8,572 nucleotides of DNA from Methanomicrobiales archaeon (GCA_003160755.1 QEXZ01000065.1:1-8572); one strand, 5' to 3'; counted from the first letter of the stretch, positions 1-6,307 are shown. Made by a program: numbers and translations. The notes: a model not told the origin generated them from the sequence alone.

Positions 1-290
1 TCTTTTACACTCTTCTCATTCATCCAATCCTTGAAACCACCCAAATACTTCTTTATCTTTCGCCTTCGCATCGGCATACTCAACTCTTCCTCTGCTTCTT
101 CTATAAGCTGTCGCGGCGTCTTTCCCGTGTATCCACAAAAATATCGAAGTCCCACCATATAGCCTGGAATTGTTGATTCTCTCAGCTCAGCACCCGAAAG
201 CCACTGTTGTACATCCTCATCTTCCCTCAACTCTTCTATCCCTTTCATCCCTTCCCTTAATTCACTTATTGAATTCACACTTATCACCAC
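1..290 (-). CDS. Tyrosine recombinase/integrase, N-terminal part (truncated by window edge)
   Basis: This frame is open on the minus strand from just inside an in-frame TAA (291-293) to base 1, and it runs off the window. Possible starts are GTG at 290, 287 or 278, or ATG at 248. The ATG is preceded by a purine-rich AAGGGAAGGG and is the most conventional choice. The visible protein contains EELREDEDVQQWLSG, then a segment with YMVGLRYFCGYTGKTPRQL, then LIEEAEEEL, then RRRKIKKYLGGFKDWM. This pattern is typical of the SAM-like core-binding (N-terminal) domain of archaeal XerC/D-type integrases, where 'TGKTPxxLIEEA' is followed by a basic 'KKYL..F..WL' helix. The catalytic domain with its R-H-R-Y residues would lie outside the window, so activity cannot be judged. 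TATA-like sequences on the minus strand are at 294-300 and 309-316; the second overlaps the end of the neighbouring membrane-protein gene. The call rests on remembered family patterns, not on a search. Confidence 0.68.
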   Translation of the reverse strand, partial: MVISVNSISELREGMKGIEELREDEDVQQWLSGAELRESTIPGYMVGLRYFCGYTGKTPRQLIEEAEEELSMPMRRRKIKKYLGGFKDWMNEKSVK

Positions 291-305
291 TTAATATATT
301 GCACA

Positions 306-1628
306 CTATATATAAAAAACTATCATACTTACCAGAAGCACGCCCATGCAATTACTTCTTCGGACGCCGAAATAAATTGGGATAAGACCTATGCAAACTG
401 CTACGAGAAGAATAAACAATCCTAAAACACCCGTAAAAATGAAAACAAGCACAGAAAGGAAAACTGCGATAGCCATAAGTATCTTTCGATAAGGTAGTTT
501 CACGAAAAAACGTGAAAATTGCTCCCCCATGTATTTTGTGATGAAAAAAGAGCATGCTGATGCCATTAATACCACCATCAGCAGGTAAATCAATGCTAAA
601 GGCGGAATGACCATTTCCCAGGGTTGAACGTGTAATAGGTTGCTTATCGCAATTGTTGTACCGCTTCTCGCACGGGAAATGAGAAATAGCGTTGCCAGAC
701 AGAAAATCACGTTCGCCGTGTTGACACCACTTAAAGTTGTAATTACCTGCTCTGGCTGCCTGTTTCTTCTTGCAAGCATCGCCATCACGGTTGCATGTGC
801 CGAAGTGATACCGGGCAGGAAACTGACCATAGAGCCAAAAACAGAGCCCGATACAACGGATTTTGCGATTTCTCCGGGTTCCTGTTCCGGCTCCTCTATC
901 CTTTGCTCCGGTATATCTGGCGTATAAAACAGAGAGTATAAAATGGTTGGGAGTCCGAATAAACCGGTAAGTGCAGGAAATAGCATAGTAGAGCGAAAAA
1001 AGAATGGTGCGTGCACCGGCATGTCCAGTATCAGATAGCCAAACAATCCAGCGAGTAGAAACACAAATAAAGAGAGGAGAATGGCTTGATATGCTTCCAT
1101 CGTTTCGCTGAAACTCTCTGTGAGAATTAGCAATGCTGATATGCCTATTAGTATGTACAGCATGTGGCTCTGGATTATTTCGTAGAACTGAAAAGCCGAG
1201 AAGACGAAATAAAAGGGAACGAGTAACAGAAACGAGAAAACAACAGCGCCAAAACTGCCTGTCGCAGAAAGAACCGTTGCTTCGTAGGCTCTTCCTTCCA
1301 ACAATAGCTGATGCGCGGGTAACACACAAAGTGCGGTGTCGCCTTCCGGAGCCCCGATGAATGCTGCAGGTATGAAATTCAAAAACGTGTGCGCCACAGA
1401 AGCAGCAAGTATGATAGAAGCAACAAGGACAAGTATGGTGGTTTCCGAGTGGACGACAAGAGCATTTAAAAAGTGTAGTTTCGCTAATATCGCAGGCGAG
1501 ATGGCGAGAAGGATAAAGGCGACGTTATTCGGATGGAAACCGGGAACAAGCCCGGTTATCGTGCCTAACAACACACCGAGCATCGAAAAAGCAATGAGTA
1601 AGAGTAACGGCAAGAGTGCGTCCATCAT
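306..1628 (-). CDS. Archaeal TctA-like (DUF112/COG1784-type) integral membrane protein
   Basis: This is a 440-residue, strongly hydrophobic protein with roughly ten membrane segments, including residues 4-24, 35-50, 64-90, 125-147, 155-170, 182-203, 305-319, 340-362 and 384-418. Family-like motifs are GLVPGFHPN (26-34), IGAPEGDTALCVLPAH (91-106), GLFGLPT (222-228) and SFLPGITSAHATV (269-281). The repeated Gly/Pro re-entrant-like motifs at about 26 and 271 match the two-fold repeat of the tripartite tricarboxylate transporter large subunit TctA. The archaeal branch is usually annotated as 'tripartite tricarboxylate transporter permease' without a known substrate. No TctB or periplasmic TctC partner is present beside it, so it may work alone or do something else. 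A hydrophilic, acidic loop (about 236-253, EQRIEEPEQEPGE) divides the two halves. The start could be Met1 (1628) or Met2 (1625). It is divergent from the 119-residue gene and converges on nothing; its stop at 306-308 lies just upstream of the integrase gene on the same strand. Confidence 0.85.
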   Translation of the reverse strand: MMDALLPLLLLIAFSMLGVLLGTITGLVPGFHPNNVAFILLAISPAILAKLHFLNALVVHSETTILVLVASIILAASVAHTFLNFIPAAFIGAPEGDTALCVLPAHQLLLEGRAYEATVLSATGSFGAVVFSFLLLVPFYFVFSAFQFYEIIQSHMLYILIGISALLILTESFSETMEAYQAILLSLFVFLLAGLFGYLILDMPVHAPFFFRSTMLFPALTGLFGLPTILYSLFYTPDIPEQRIEEPEQEPGEIAKSVVSGSVFGSMVSFLPGITSAHATVMAMLARRNRQPEQVITTLSGVNTANVIFCLATLFLISRARSGTTIAISNLLHVQPWEMVIPPLALIYLLMVVLMASACSFFITKYMGEQFSRFFVKLPYRKILMAIAVFLSVLVFIFTGVLGLFILLVAVCIGLIPIYFGVRRSNCMGVLLVSMIVFYI

Positions 1629-1663
1629 CTTTTATAATGTGTATTACAATTAATTACAATAAA
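1629..1663. promoter_or_regulatory. 35-bp divergent promoter region, probably producing leaderless transcripts
   Basis: Only 35 bp separate the starts of the membrane-protein gene (minus, ATG at 1628) and the small helical protein gene (plus, ATG at 1664). For the plus gene, TTTATAATG at 1631-1639 is centred about 29 bases before the ATG. With the usual archaeal TATA-to-start distance of about 26 bases, transcription would begin within a few bases of the start codon. For the minus gene, the AT-rich ATTAATTAC around 1650-1658 has similar geometry. The two TATA-like elements therefore appear to sit inside each other's initial transcribed region. This is inferred from sequence and spacing only. 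Confidence 0.5.
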
Positions 1664-2023
1664 ATGACAAAAAAGGAGATAATAGGTTATCAATTCGCAG
1701 AGCGAATAAAATCAGCGTTGATAATCAGCTCTAAGATGCTGGCGGTGGTAGAGACGCTGAAGGATAGCGAATTAGAATTAGAGGGGGCAAAAAAAATAAT
1801 GTTTGCTTTCTTTGACGGGCTGTTCACCGAGACGGGAATAGCACTGAACGCAACAGGAATGCAAGAATTCATGCAGGTAGAAGAAAAAGTAATGGATGTA
1901 AAAAGGAAGATAGAGGAAGGAGATTATGATGCGGCGTATGCAAACCTTGGAAGAGCGGTTTCACATGCTACCACTGCCTGTGACCGAACGATGAGGACAT
2001 TGATAGAGAATGGGTTGATGTGA
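1664..2023 (+). CDS. Hypothetical small helical protein (119 aa)
   Basis: I do not recognise this protein. It is 119 residues long, begins MTKKEIIGYQFAERIK, and reads as almost entirely alpha-helical with no signal peptide or membrane segment. Charged heptad-like stretches occur at about 12-45 and 68-88 (QVEEKVMDVKRKIEEGDYDA). The middle contains a more hydrophobic IMFAFFDGLF (45-54), and the C-terminal helix carries HATTACDRTMRTLIE (101-115). A helical bundle or small oligomeric regulatory or adaptor protein is plausible but unproven. The open frame extends upstream to an ATG at 1616, but that extension would overlap the divergent membrane gene. The ATG at 1664 is also placed correctly for the TATA box at 1631-1639. 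Codon use and composition match the neighbours, so it is probably a real gene. It stands alone: a 235-bp gap with its own promoter separates it from gap. Confidence 0.7.
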   Translation: MTKKEIIGYQFAERIKSALIISSKMLAVVETLKDSELELEGAKKIMFAFFDGLFTETGIALNATGMQEFMQVEEKVMDVKRKIEEGDYDAAYANLGRAVSHATTACDRTMRTLIENGLM

Positions 2024-2119
2024 TCTCATTTGTTTAGATTTTGGTGCTTAGATATAGCGTTTAATAGAGGAAAAAATCGCTAATGAAACACGGAAAAGTT
2101 ATTGCTGCTATTACGTTGC

Positions 2120-2192
2120 TCTCGTGAAATATACCCTTTCAGGGTTTTCGGGGACGTGGGCAGAGCCCACGATGTGTAATCTTGTGGTTAAT
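2120..2192. repeat. Intergenic repeat copy interrupted by a double-hairpin insert
   Basis: CTCGTGAAAT (about 2121-2130) and GTGTAATCTTGTGGTTA (2174-2190) match the two halves of the repeat copy at 4883-4911, where they are nearly contiguous. Here they are separated by about 43 bp that fold into two perfect hairpins. One is ACCCT-TTC-AGGGT (2133-2145) and the other is CGTGGGC-AGA-GCCCACG (2155-2171). The insert is noticeably more GC-rich than the flanks. It could be a small structured insertion, or a terminator or RNA element for the upstream gene. It ends about 35 bp before the gap TATA box. Confidence 0.6.
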
Positions 2193-2225
2193 ACTTTTCA
2201 GAATGATTATAACCGACATTGCATA

Positions 2226-2258
2226 TTTTTATATAATATAAATTGCAAATAGATACAC
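2226..2258 (+). promoter_or_regulatory. TATA-box promoter of the gap-pgk operon (predicted leaderless)
   Basis: A strong AT-rich block, TTTTTATATAATATAA (2226-2241), precedes the gap start. The TTTATATA core at 2228-2235 is centred 27 bases upstream of the ATG at 2259, which is the normal archaeal distance from TATA centre to transcription start. The transcript would therefore begin at or next to the initiation codon. No Shine-Dalgarno-like sequence is present in ATTGCAAATAGATACAC, in agreement with leaderless translation. Confidence 0.65.
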
Positions 2259-3296
2259 ATGATGAAAGTAGCGATAAATGGTTGGGGGAGAATAGGGCGA
2301 ATTGTATTCAGAGCGGCGCTACGTAATAGCCCGGACATAAATTTCGTGGCGATAAACAGCCATGCCGCGGAACCTTCCTGGGCGGCACATCTGTTGAAGT
2401 ATGATTCTGTGCATGGCGTGCAGGAAGGGGAGATAAAAGGTGAAAAGGGCACGAATGCGATAGTTGTGAATGGAAAGGAAATAAAGATATTCGCAGAGAC
2501 CGACCCGGGGAAGTTGCCATGGGATGATTTAGGTGTGGATGTGGTTGTAGAATCATCAGGGAAGTTTAGGGAGCGGAAAGATGTATCGAAACATCTTGAT
2601 GCAGGTTGCAAAAAAGTAATAATAACCGCACCGGCAAAAGACCCGGACGTGACAATTGTTCCCGGCGTCAATGATGAGATGTATGACCATGAAAAGCACG
2701 ATATAATTTCGCTTGCGAGCTGCACTACCAACTGCCTGGCGCCCGTGGCAAAGGTATTGAACGACGAGTTTGGCATAACTCGCGCTTTTATGACTACTGT
2801 GCATGCCTACACCGGCGACCAGAAACTTCTTGATGGGCGGCATAAAGACATGAGAAGGGCTCGTGCTGCGGCTATGTCCATAATACCCACGACAACGGGA
2901 GCAGCAGCGGCTATAGGCGTTGTGTTACCTCCTCTGGTAGGTAAAATGGACGGAATAGCGATGCGTGTTCCCACGTTTAACGTTTCTGTGGTTGACCTCG
3001 TAGCAGAACTGGGAGCAGAAGTTACGCGTGATGGTGTGAACAGCGCTTTTGAAGAAGCAGCTAAAACGTCTCTAAAAGGAATCCTTGATGTTTCGTATGA
3101 GCCTCTTGTCTCTATTGACCATCTGGGAACAAAATATTCTTCCGTGGTAGATGCACTATCTACGAGTGTGATAAGCGATAACAAGGGCGGGAGCAGCGGC
3201 AGTTTAGTGAAAGTGCTGTCGTGGTATGACAATGAATGGGGCTACTCATGCAGAGTGGTGGATATGATAAAGCGTATAGAGGAGAAGGGCGTGTAG
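2259..3296 (+). CDS. gap: Class I (bacterial GapB-like) glyceraldehyde-3-phosphate dehydrogenase
   Basis: This protein interconverts glyceraldehyde-3-phosphate and 1,3-bisphosphoglycerate with NAD(P) in the cytoplasm. It has 345 residues, a normal class I length. The Rossmann motif is INGWGRIGR (6-14, with Trp where Phe is usual). The catalytic segment is SCTTNC with Cys155, the catalytic His is H182 in TTVHAYTGDQ, and the C-terminal signature is WYDNEWGYS. Most archaeal GAPDHs belong to a different class (type II), so this is a bacterial-type enzyme in an archaeal neighbourhood. The position that usually carries the NAD-selecting Asp (bacterial 'AIND') reads AINS (Ser34). This resembles NADP-using GapB enzymes and suggests a biosynthetic, gluconeogenic direction; cofactor preference is inferred. 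The first ATG (2259) fits the leaderless promoter, and ATG 2262 is the alternative. It is followed 12 bp later by pgk, which acts on its product. Confidence 0.95.
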   Translation: MMKVAINGWGRIGRIVFRAALRNSPDINFVAINSHAAEPSWAAHLLKYDSVHGVQEGEIKGEKGTNAIVVNGKEIKIFAETDPGKLPWDDLGVDVVVESSGKFRERKDVSKHLDAGCKKVIITAPAKDPDVTIVPGVNDEMYDHEKHDIISLASCTTNCLAPVAKVLNDEFGITRAFMTTVHAYTGDQKLLDGRHKDMRRARAAAMSIIPTTTGAAAAIGVVLPPLVGKMDGIAMRVPTFNVSVVDLVAELGAEVTRDGVNSAFEEAAKTSLKGILDVSYEPLVSIDHLGTKYSSVVDALSTSVISDNKGGSSGSLVKVLSWYDNEWGYSCRVVDMIKRIEEKGV

Positions 3297-3308
3297 AAAT
3301 AAAGGAAA

Positions 3309-4508
3309 ATGAAGGGACAGCTAAAAAGGTTTTTGACAATAGATGACTTCAACGTAGAAGGAAAAACAGTGCTTTTCAGGGCTGATTTGAACTCGGTAGT
3401 TAAAGATGGGAAGGTGGAGATGAAGGAGCGGATAGAAGAGAATGCGAAAACGATACGTGAACTCTCGGAGAAAAATGCGAAGGTTGTCGTTCTCGCACAT
3501 CAAGGCCGTGCAGGTGGTAATGATTTTCTGCCGTTGGAGCAGCATGCGCATTTGCTCAGGAATTTTGTGGATTTGGAATACGTTGGCGATATAATAGGGC
3601 CTGCCGCAATAGAGGCGATAAAAAAACTGACTGATGGAAATGTTTTACTGCTTGACAACGTGAGAATGCTTGCAGAGGAAACGCTGGATAAAACGCCCGA
3701 GGAGCATGCAAAATCTATTTTCGTGCGACGCCTCGCTCCGCTTGCTGATATATACATCAATGACGCTTTCTCGGTAGCCCACCGGTCGCATGCGTCTGTG
3801 GTGGGCTTCCCGCAGGTGCTGGATGCGGGAATAGGAAGATTAATGGAGCGTGAATTGAGGGCGCTGGAAAGAGCCGTTAACGACATAAAAAGACCCTGTG
3901 TTTACGTGCTTGGCGGTGCGAAACCAGAAGAAGTGTTTGACATAATGGAGTTTGCATTGGAGATGGGTGTGGATAGCATACTCACAACGGGAGTCATAGG
4001 CAGCTTCTTTTTATATGCCAAAGGTGTCATTCCACTGAAAGTGGATAACCAGCTTTTTGAGCACGTGGGTAGAGCCAGGCGGATAGCGAATCGAGGCGGC
4101 AGGAGAATAAAATATCCCTGGGACGTTGCGGTTGAAGTAGATGGTAAGCGAGAGGAGATACCGCTTGATGAAGTACGAGCAAACCAGCCGATATACGATA
4201 TAGGTGAGAAAACATGTGAGAAATACGGAGAGATAATAAAAAATGCGCGGACGGTGATAATGAAAGGACCTGCGGGAGCATTCGAGAAGGAAGGATTTGC
4301 AAAAGGTACAAAAGAGATTTTCAAAGCAATTGCGGATTCTGACGCGTTTTCGCTGCTCGGTGGTGGACATACATCAGCGGCGATAAGCGATGTAGGGATG
4401 GATAAAGGAGAAATGGACCATGTCCATGTCAGTCTCGCAGGAGGGGCATTCCTGAGGTGTCTTCTGAGAAAGCCACTGCCCGGGATAGAAGTGTTGAGGA
4501 AACGGTGA
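3309..4508 (+). CDS. pgk: Phosphoglycerate kinase, archaeal type
   Basis: PGK transfers phosphate between 1,3-bisphosphoglycerate/ADP and 3-phosphoglycerate/ATP, directly adjoining the GAPDH step. The protein is 399 residues, which is normal. Visible signatures are VLFRADLNS (21-29, the substrate-binding 'RxDxN' region), AHQGR (63-67), LLLDNVR (113-119), NDAFSVAHRSHAS (151-163), LGGAK (201-205, nucleotide-side Lys), KGPAGAFE (319-326), the nucleotide loop LLGGGHTSAAI (349-359) and the terminal SLAGGAFLRCLL...LPGIE. The GGGHT loop and the divergent LGGAKPEE region match archaeal PGKs rather than bacterial ones. It lies 12 bp after gap, with a weak AAAGGA ribosome-binding site (3301-3306) close to the ATG, and is almost certainly cotranscribed with gap. 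The operon pairs a bacterial-type GAPDH with an archaeal-type PGK. No aberration is seen. Confidence 0.96.
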   Translation: MKGQLKRFLTIDDFNVEGKTVLFRADLNSVVKDGKVEMKERIEENAKTIRELSEKNAKVVVLAHQGRAGGNDFLPLEQHAHLLRNFVDLEYVGDIIGPAAIEAIKKLTDGNVLLLDNVRMLAEETLDKTPEEHAKSIFVRRLAPLADIYINDAFSVAHRSHASVVGFPQVLDAGIGRLMERELRALERAVNDIKRPCVYVLGGAKPEEVFDIMEFALEMGVDSILTTGVIGSFFLYAKGVIPLKVDNQLFEHVGRARRIANRGGRRIKYPWDVAVEVDGKREEIPLDEVRANQPIYDIGEKTCEKYGEIIKNARTVIMKGPAGAFEKEGFAKGTKEIFKAIADSDAFSLLGGGHTSAAISDVGMDKGEMDHVHVSLAGGAFLRCLLRKPLPGIEVLRKR

Positions 4509-4611
4509 TACCGAGAAATTTGAACTTTGATGTCTGGAATTTGTAATTTTTAAAGTTGAGGGAATGAAAAACTTTTGATGCCATACTTACAAATATAATG
4601 TTAACTGGCCA
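4509..4611. other. Spacer between pgk and tRNA-Arg
   Basis: This is an AT-rich spacer with short 'GGAATTTG/TTTGAACTTTG' style repetition (about 4519-4545) but no reading frame of note. TTTTTAAA at 4547-4554 could be a TATA element for the tRNA, and the closer AAATATAA at 4591-4598 is too near the tRNA 5' end for normal spacing. No clear terminator for gap-pgk is visible other than T-rich stretches. Confidence 0.3.
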
Positions 4612-4685
4612 GGAGTCGTAGGGTAGCTTGGATATCCTGTCAGGTTCCGGACCTGACGACCTGGGTTCAAATCCCAGCGACTCCG
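4612..4685 (+). tRNA. tRNA-Arg, anticodon CCG
   Basis: This 74-base segment folds as a complete cloverleaf. The acceptor stem is GGAGTCG (4612-4618) with CGACTCC (4678-4684), followed by discriminator G at 4685. The anticodon stem is TCAGG/CCTGA with loop TTCCGGA (4645-4651), giving anticodon CCG at 4647-4649, which reads the Arg codon CGG. The T stem is CTGGG/CCCAG with loop TTCAAAT. The D arm contains the usual AG...GG loop (AGCTTGGATA). The variable loop is short (CGAC). No CCA is encoded and no intron is visible, so CCA would be added after transcription. Confidence 0.96.
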
Positions 4686-4686
4686 T

Positions 4687-4745
4687 TAAACCCTTTCTTT
4701 TTAAAAGAAAGCGTTTACTAACAACTTTTTTACCTTCGGTAAAAA
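4687..4745 (+). terminator. Tandem hairpins and T-tract after tRNA-Arg (candidate terminator region)
   Basis: Two adjacent hairpins follow the tRNA. The first is the palindrome 4687-4717: TAAAC, then CTTTCTTTT, a single T, AAAAGAAAG and GTTTA, with one C-C mismatch. The second is TTTTTACC-TTC-GGTAAAAA (4727-4745), which starts with a run of six T. A T-rich stretch just after a tRNA is a reasonable archaeal termination signal. The first palindrome also resembles the hairpins at 4945-4967 and 7998-8023, so it may instead belong to a dispersed palindrome family. Confidence 0.45.
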
Positions 4746-4764
4746 CATTCTCTTTGTTTTTCTG

Positions 4765-4924
4765 TATGTGTTTAGCTGAGGCGAAAAAAACCACGAGATT
4801 TCACGAGATTAACACAAGAAGAGGGTACTACGCAGAAGATATTGGTTAGATTTACATTTTATGTTTTATGTCTTCATATTTTCTCGTGAAAATCTGTGTA
4901 ATCTTGTGGTTAGCTAAACACGTA
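4765..4924. repeat. 160-bp inverted-repeat (MITE-like) element
   Basis: The outer 13 bases, TATGTGTTTAGCT (4765-4777), match the reverse complement of 4912-4924 (TACGTGTTTAGCT) at 12 of 13 positions. Inside, AACCACGAGATTTCACGAG (from 4789) matches the reverse complement of 4881-4911 (AACCACAAGATTACACAG...), with a few mismatches and one gap over about 32 bases. The left arm has about 11 extra bases (4778-4788). The central roughly 60 bp has no gene. The arms are members of the dispersed intergenic repeat family of this window. The whole could fold into a long hairpin and resembles a decayed miniature inverted-repeat element. Confidence 0.6.
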
Positions 4925-4944
4925 CGTTTTTCTTTTAGCACAGG

Positions 4945-4967
4945 TTTTCTTTTTTCTAAAAAGAAAA
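4945..4967. repeat. A/T hairpin immediately before the aroA start codon
   Basis: TTTTCTTTTT (4945-4954), loop TCT and AAAAAGAAAA (4958-4967) form a perfect 10-bp stem. It ends five bases before the probable aroA ATG (4973). It resembles the CTTTCTTTT/AAAAGAAAG palindrome after the tRNA. If present in the mRNA it could affect initiation, but A-U pairing is weak. Confidence 0.5.
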
Positions 4968-4972
4968 AGTGT

Positions 4973-6307
4973 ATGAACGCAACAGTGCGAAAGTCAGGGA
5001 TAAAAGGTGAGATAACTGCTCCTCCTTCTAAAAGCTACACGCATAGAGCTATTGCAATAGCTTCGCTCTCGCAAAAAAGCGATATTTTTTACCCTCTTAT
5101 CTCTGAGGATACAAAAGCTACAATTAACGCCGCAGAATGCCTGGGTGCCGTTGTAGAATACGATGAGCTTGTGAGGAAAATAACGGTAGAAGGCACAGAC
5201 GGAAAACCGAGAACACCTGAAGTCGTGATAAACGCTGAAAACTCGGGCACCACGCTGCGATTCTTCACCGCTATTTCCGCTTTATGCGATGGCACTACGG
5301 TTCTAACCGGCGATGCGTCCTTAAGAAAGCGCCCAAATTCGCCTTTGCTCAATTCGCTGAACGACCTCGGCGCAGAAGCTATTTCGATAAAAGGTGATGG
5401 AACAGCGCCAATAGAGGTAAAAGGAAAGTTAAAAGGCGGAGAAACCGCTATGGATGCTTCTATTAGCTCGCAGTTCATTTCCGCATTGCTCATCGCCTGC
5501 CCGCTTGCAGATAAACCTTCTTATATTGCTGCAAATAATCTCTCCTCCGTGCCTTATATGAGAATGACCGCTGAAGTATTAGAACAAGCAGGAGTGAAAA
5601 TCCCCTTTTCTCGCTCGTCCAACGATTATGCTTTTCACGTAGAAGGAGGCAAAAGATATGAGTTACGAAGGTTCACGGTCCCCGGCGATTTTTCATCGGC
5701 TTCTTATCTGTTAGCAGCCGCAGTAATCACTGATTCCGAGTTGAGAATAACAAATTTGTTCCCTTCTGCACAGGGTGATTCACGAATAGTGGAAATATTG
5801 CGTGAGATGGGCGCTGACATAAAATGGGCTGAGGAGAGCGGAGTGGTTGAAGTAAAAGGAACGAAAGAAGGTGAACTGAGAGGCATAAAGGTGGATATGC
5901 GAGAGAACCCTGATTTGGTGCCTACCATTGCCGTATCCGCCGCGGTTGCCGCAGGCACGACAGAAATAACAGGAGCTGCTCATCTGCGGTATAAAGAGAC
6001 CGATAGATTGCGGTTTCTGGCCGAAGAGCTGAGAAAAATGGGTGTGAGGATAGAAGAGAAGGAAGATGGGTTGGTAATAGAAGGTGGGAAAAAAAAGGGA
6101 TTACAAGCTGCGAAGGTGTATTCCCATGACGACCACCGGTTAGCAATGGCTTTGTGTATTGCTGCCCTCTCCGCCACCGGGAAAACAGTTATAGAAGGGG
6201 CAGAATGTGCTGAAGTTTCTTATCCTTCTTTCTTTGTGGATATACGCAATTTAGGTGCCGATATAGCGCTGCCGAACACTGAACGGCACAGTCTAAAAAT
6301 CAAGTGA
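4973..6307 (+). CDS. aroA: 3-phosphoshikimate 1-carboxyvinyltransferase (EPSP synthase)
   Basis: EPSP synthase joins shikimate-3-phosphate and PEP in the sixth step of the shikimate pathway to aromatic amino acids. From Met at 4973 it is 444 residues, a usual length. Motifs are PPSKSYTHRA (17-26, PEP/S3P-binding Lys20, Ser21, Arg25), NSGTTLRFF (90-98, the glyphosate/PEP loop), SISSQFISALL (163-173), VPGDFSSASYLLAAA (236-250), catalytic Asp314 in ENPDLVPTIAV, KETDRLR (341-347) and DDHRLAMAL (386-394). The frame is open 35 more codons to an ATG at 4868. That extension, however, translates the intergenic repeat and hairpin and precedes the conserved N terminus, which begins only a few residues after Met 4973. 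No clear Shine-Dalgarno precedes 4973. The gene stands alone, with no other shikimate gene adjacent. It converges with the ribosomal protein cluster. Confidence 0.96.
   Translation: MNATVRKSGIKGEITAPPSKSYTHRAIAIASLSQKSDIFYPLISEDTKATINAAECLGAVVEYDELVRKITVEGTDGKPRTPEVVINAENSGTTLRFFTAISALCDGTTVLTGDASLRKRPNSPLLNSLNDLGAEAISIKGDGTAPIEVKGKLKGGETAMDASISSQFISALLIACPLADKPSYIAANNLSSVPYMRMTAEVLEQAGVKIPFSRSSNDYAFHVEGGKRYELRRFTVPGDFSSASYLLAAAVITDSELRITNLFPSAQGDSRIVEILREMGADIKWAEESGVVEVKGTKEGELRGIKVDMRENPDLVPTIAVSAAVAAGTTEITGAAHLRYKETDRLRFLAEELRKMGVRIEEKEDGLVIEGGKKKGLQAAKVYSHDDHRLAMALCIAALSATGKTVIEGAECAEVSYPSFFVDIRNLGADIALPNTERHSLKIK

Noticed and set aside
352..1329. A 325-residue minus-strand open frame overlapping the TctA-like gene
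   Set aside because: It lies in another frame of the same strand, is rich in Cys, Arg, Ser and His without domain-like patterns, and is fully covered by the well-supported membrane protein.
1616..1663. Upstream start for the 119-residue protein
   Set aside because: It would add residues that overlap the divergent gene's coding start and the promoter region, and ATG 1664 matches the TATA spacing.
2207..2776. 189-residue minus-strand frame opposite gap
   Set aside because: It is a mirror frame of the conserved GAPDH coding sequence with no recognisable protein features.
2807..3232. 141-residue minus-strand frame opposite gap
   Set aside because: It is Ser/Thr-rich antisense translation of a conserved gene; no independent support.
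4591..4598. AAATATAA as the tRNA-Arg TATA box
   Set aside because: Its centre is only about 17 bases from the mature tRNA 5' end, closer than the usual archaeal spacing even with no leader.
4429..4794. 121-residue minus-strand frame containing SLGFEPRSSGPEPDRISKLPYDSW
   Set aside because: The peptide is the antisense translation of tRNA-Arg, a common annotation artefact.
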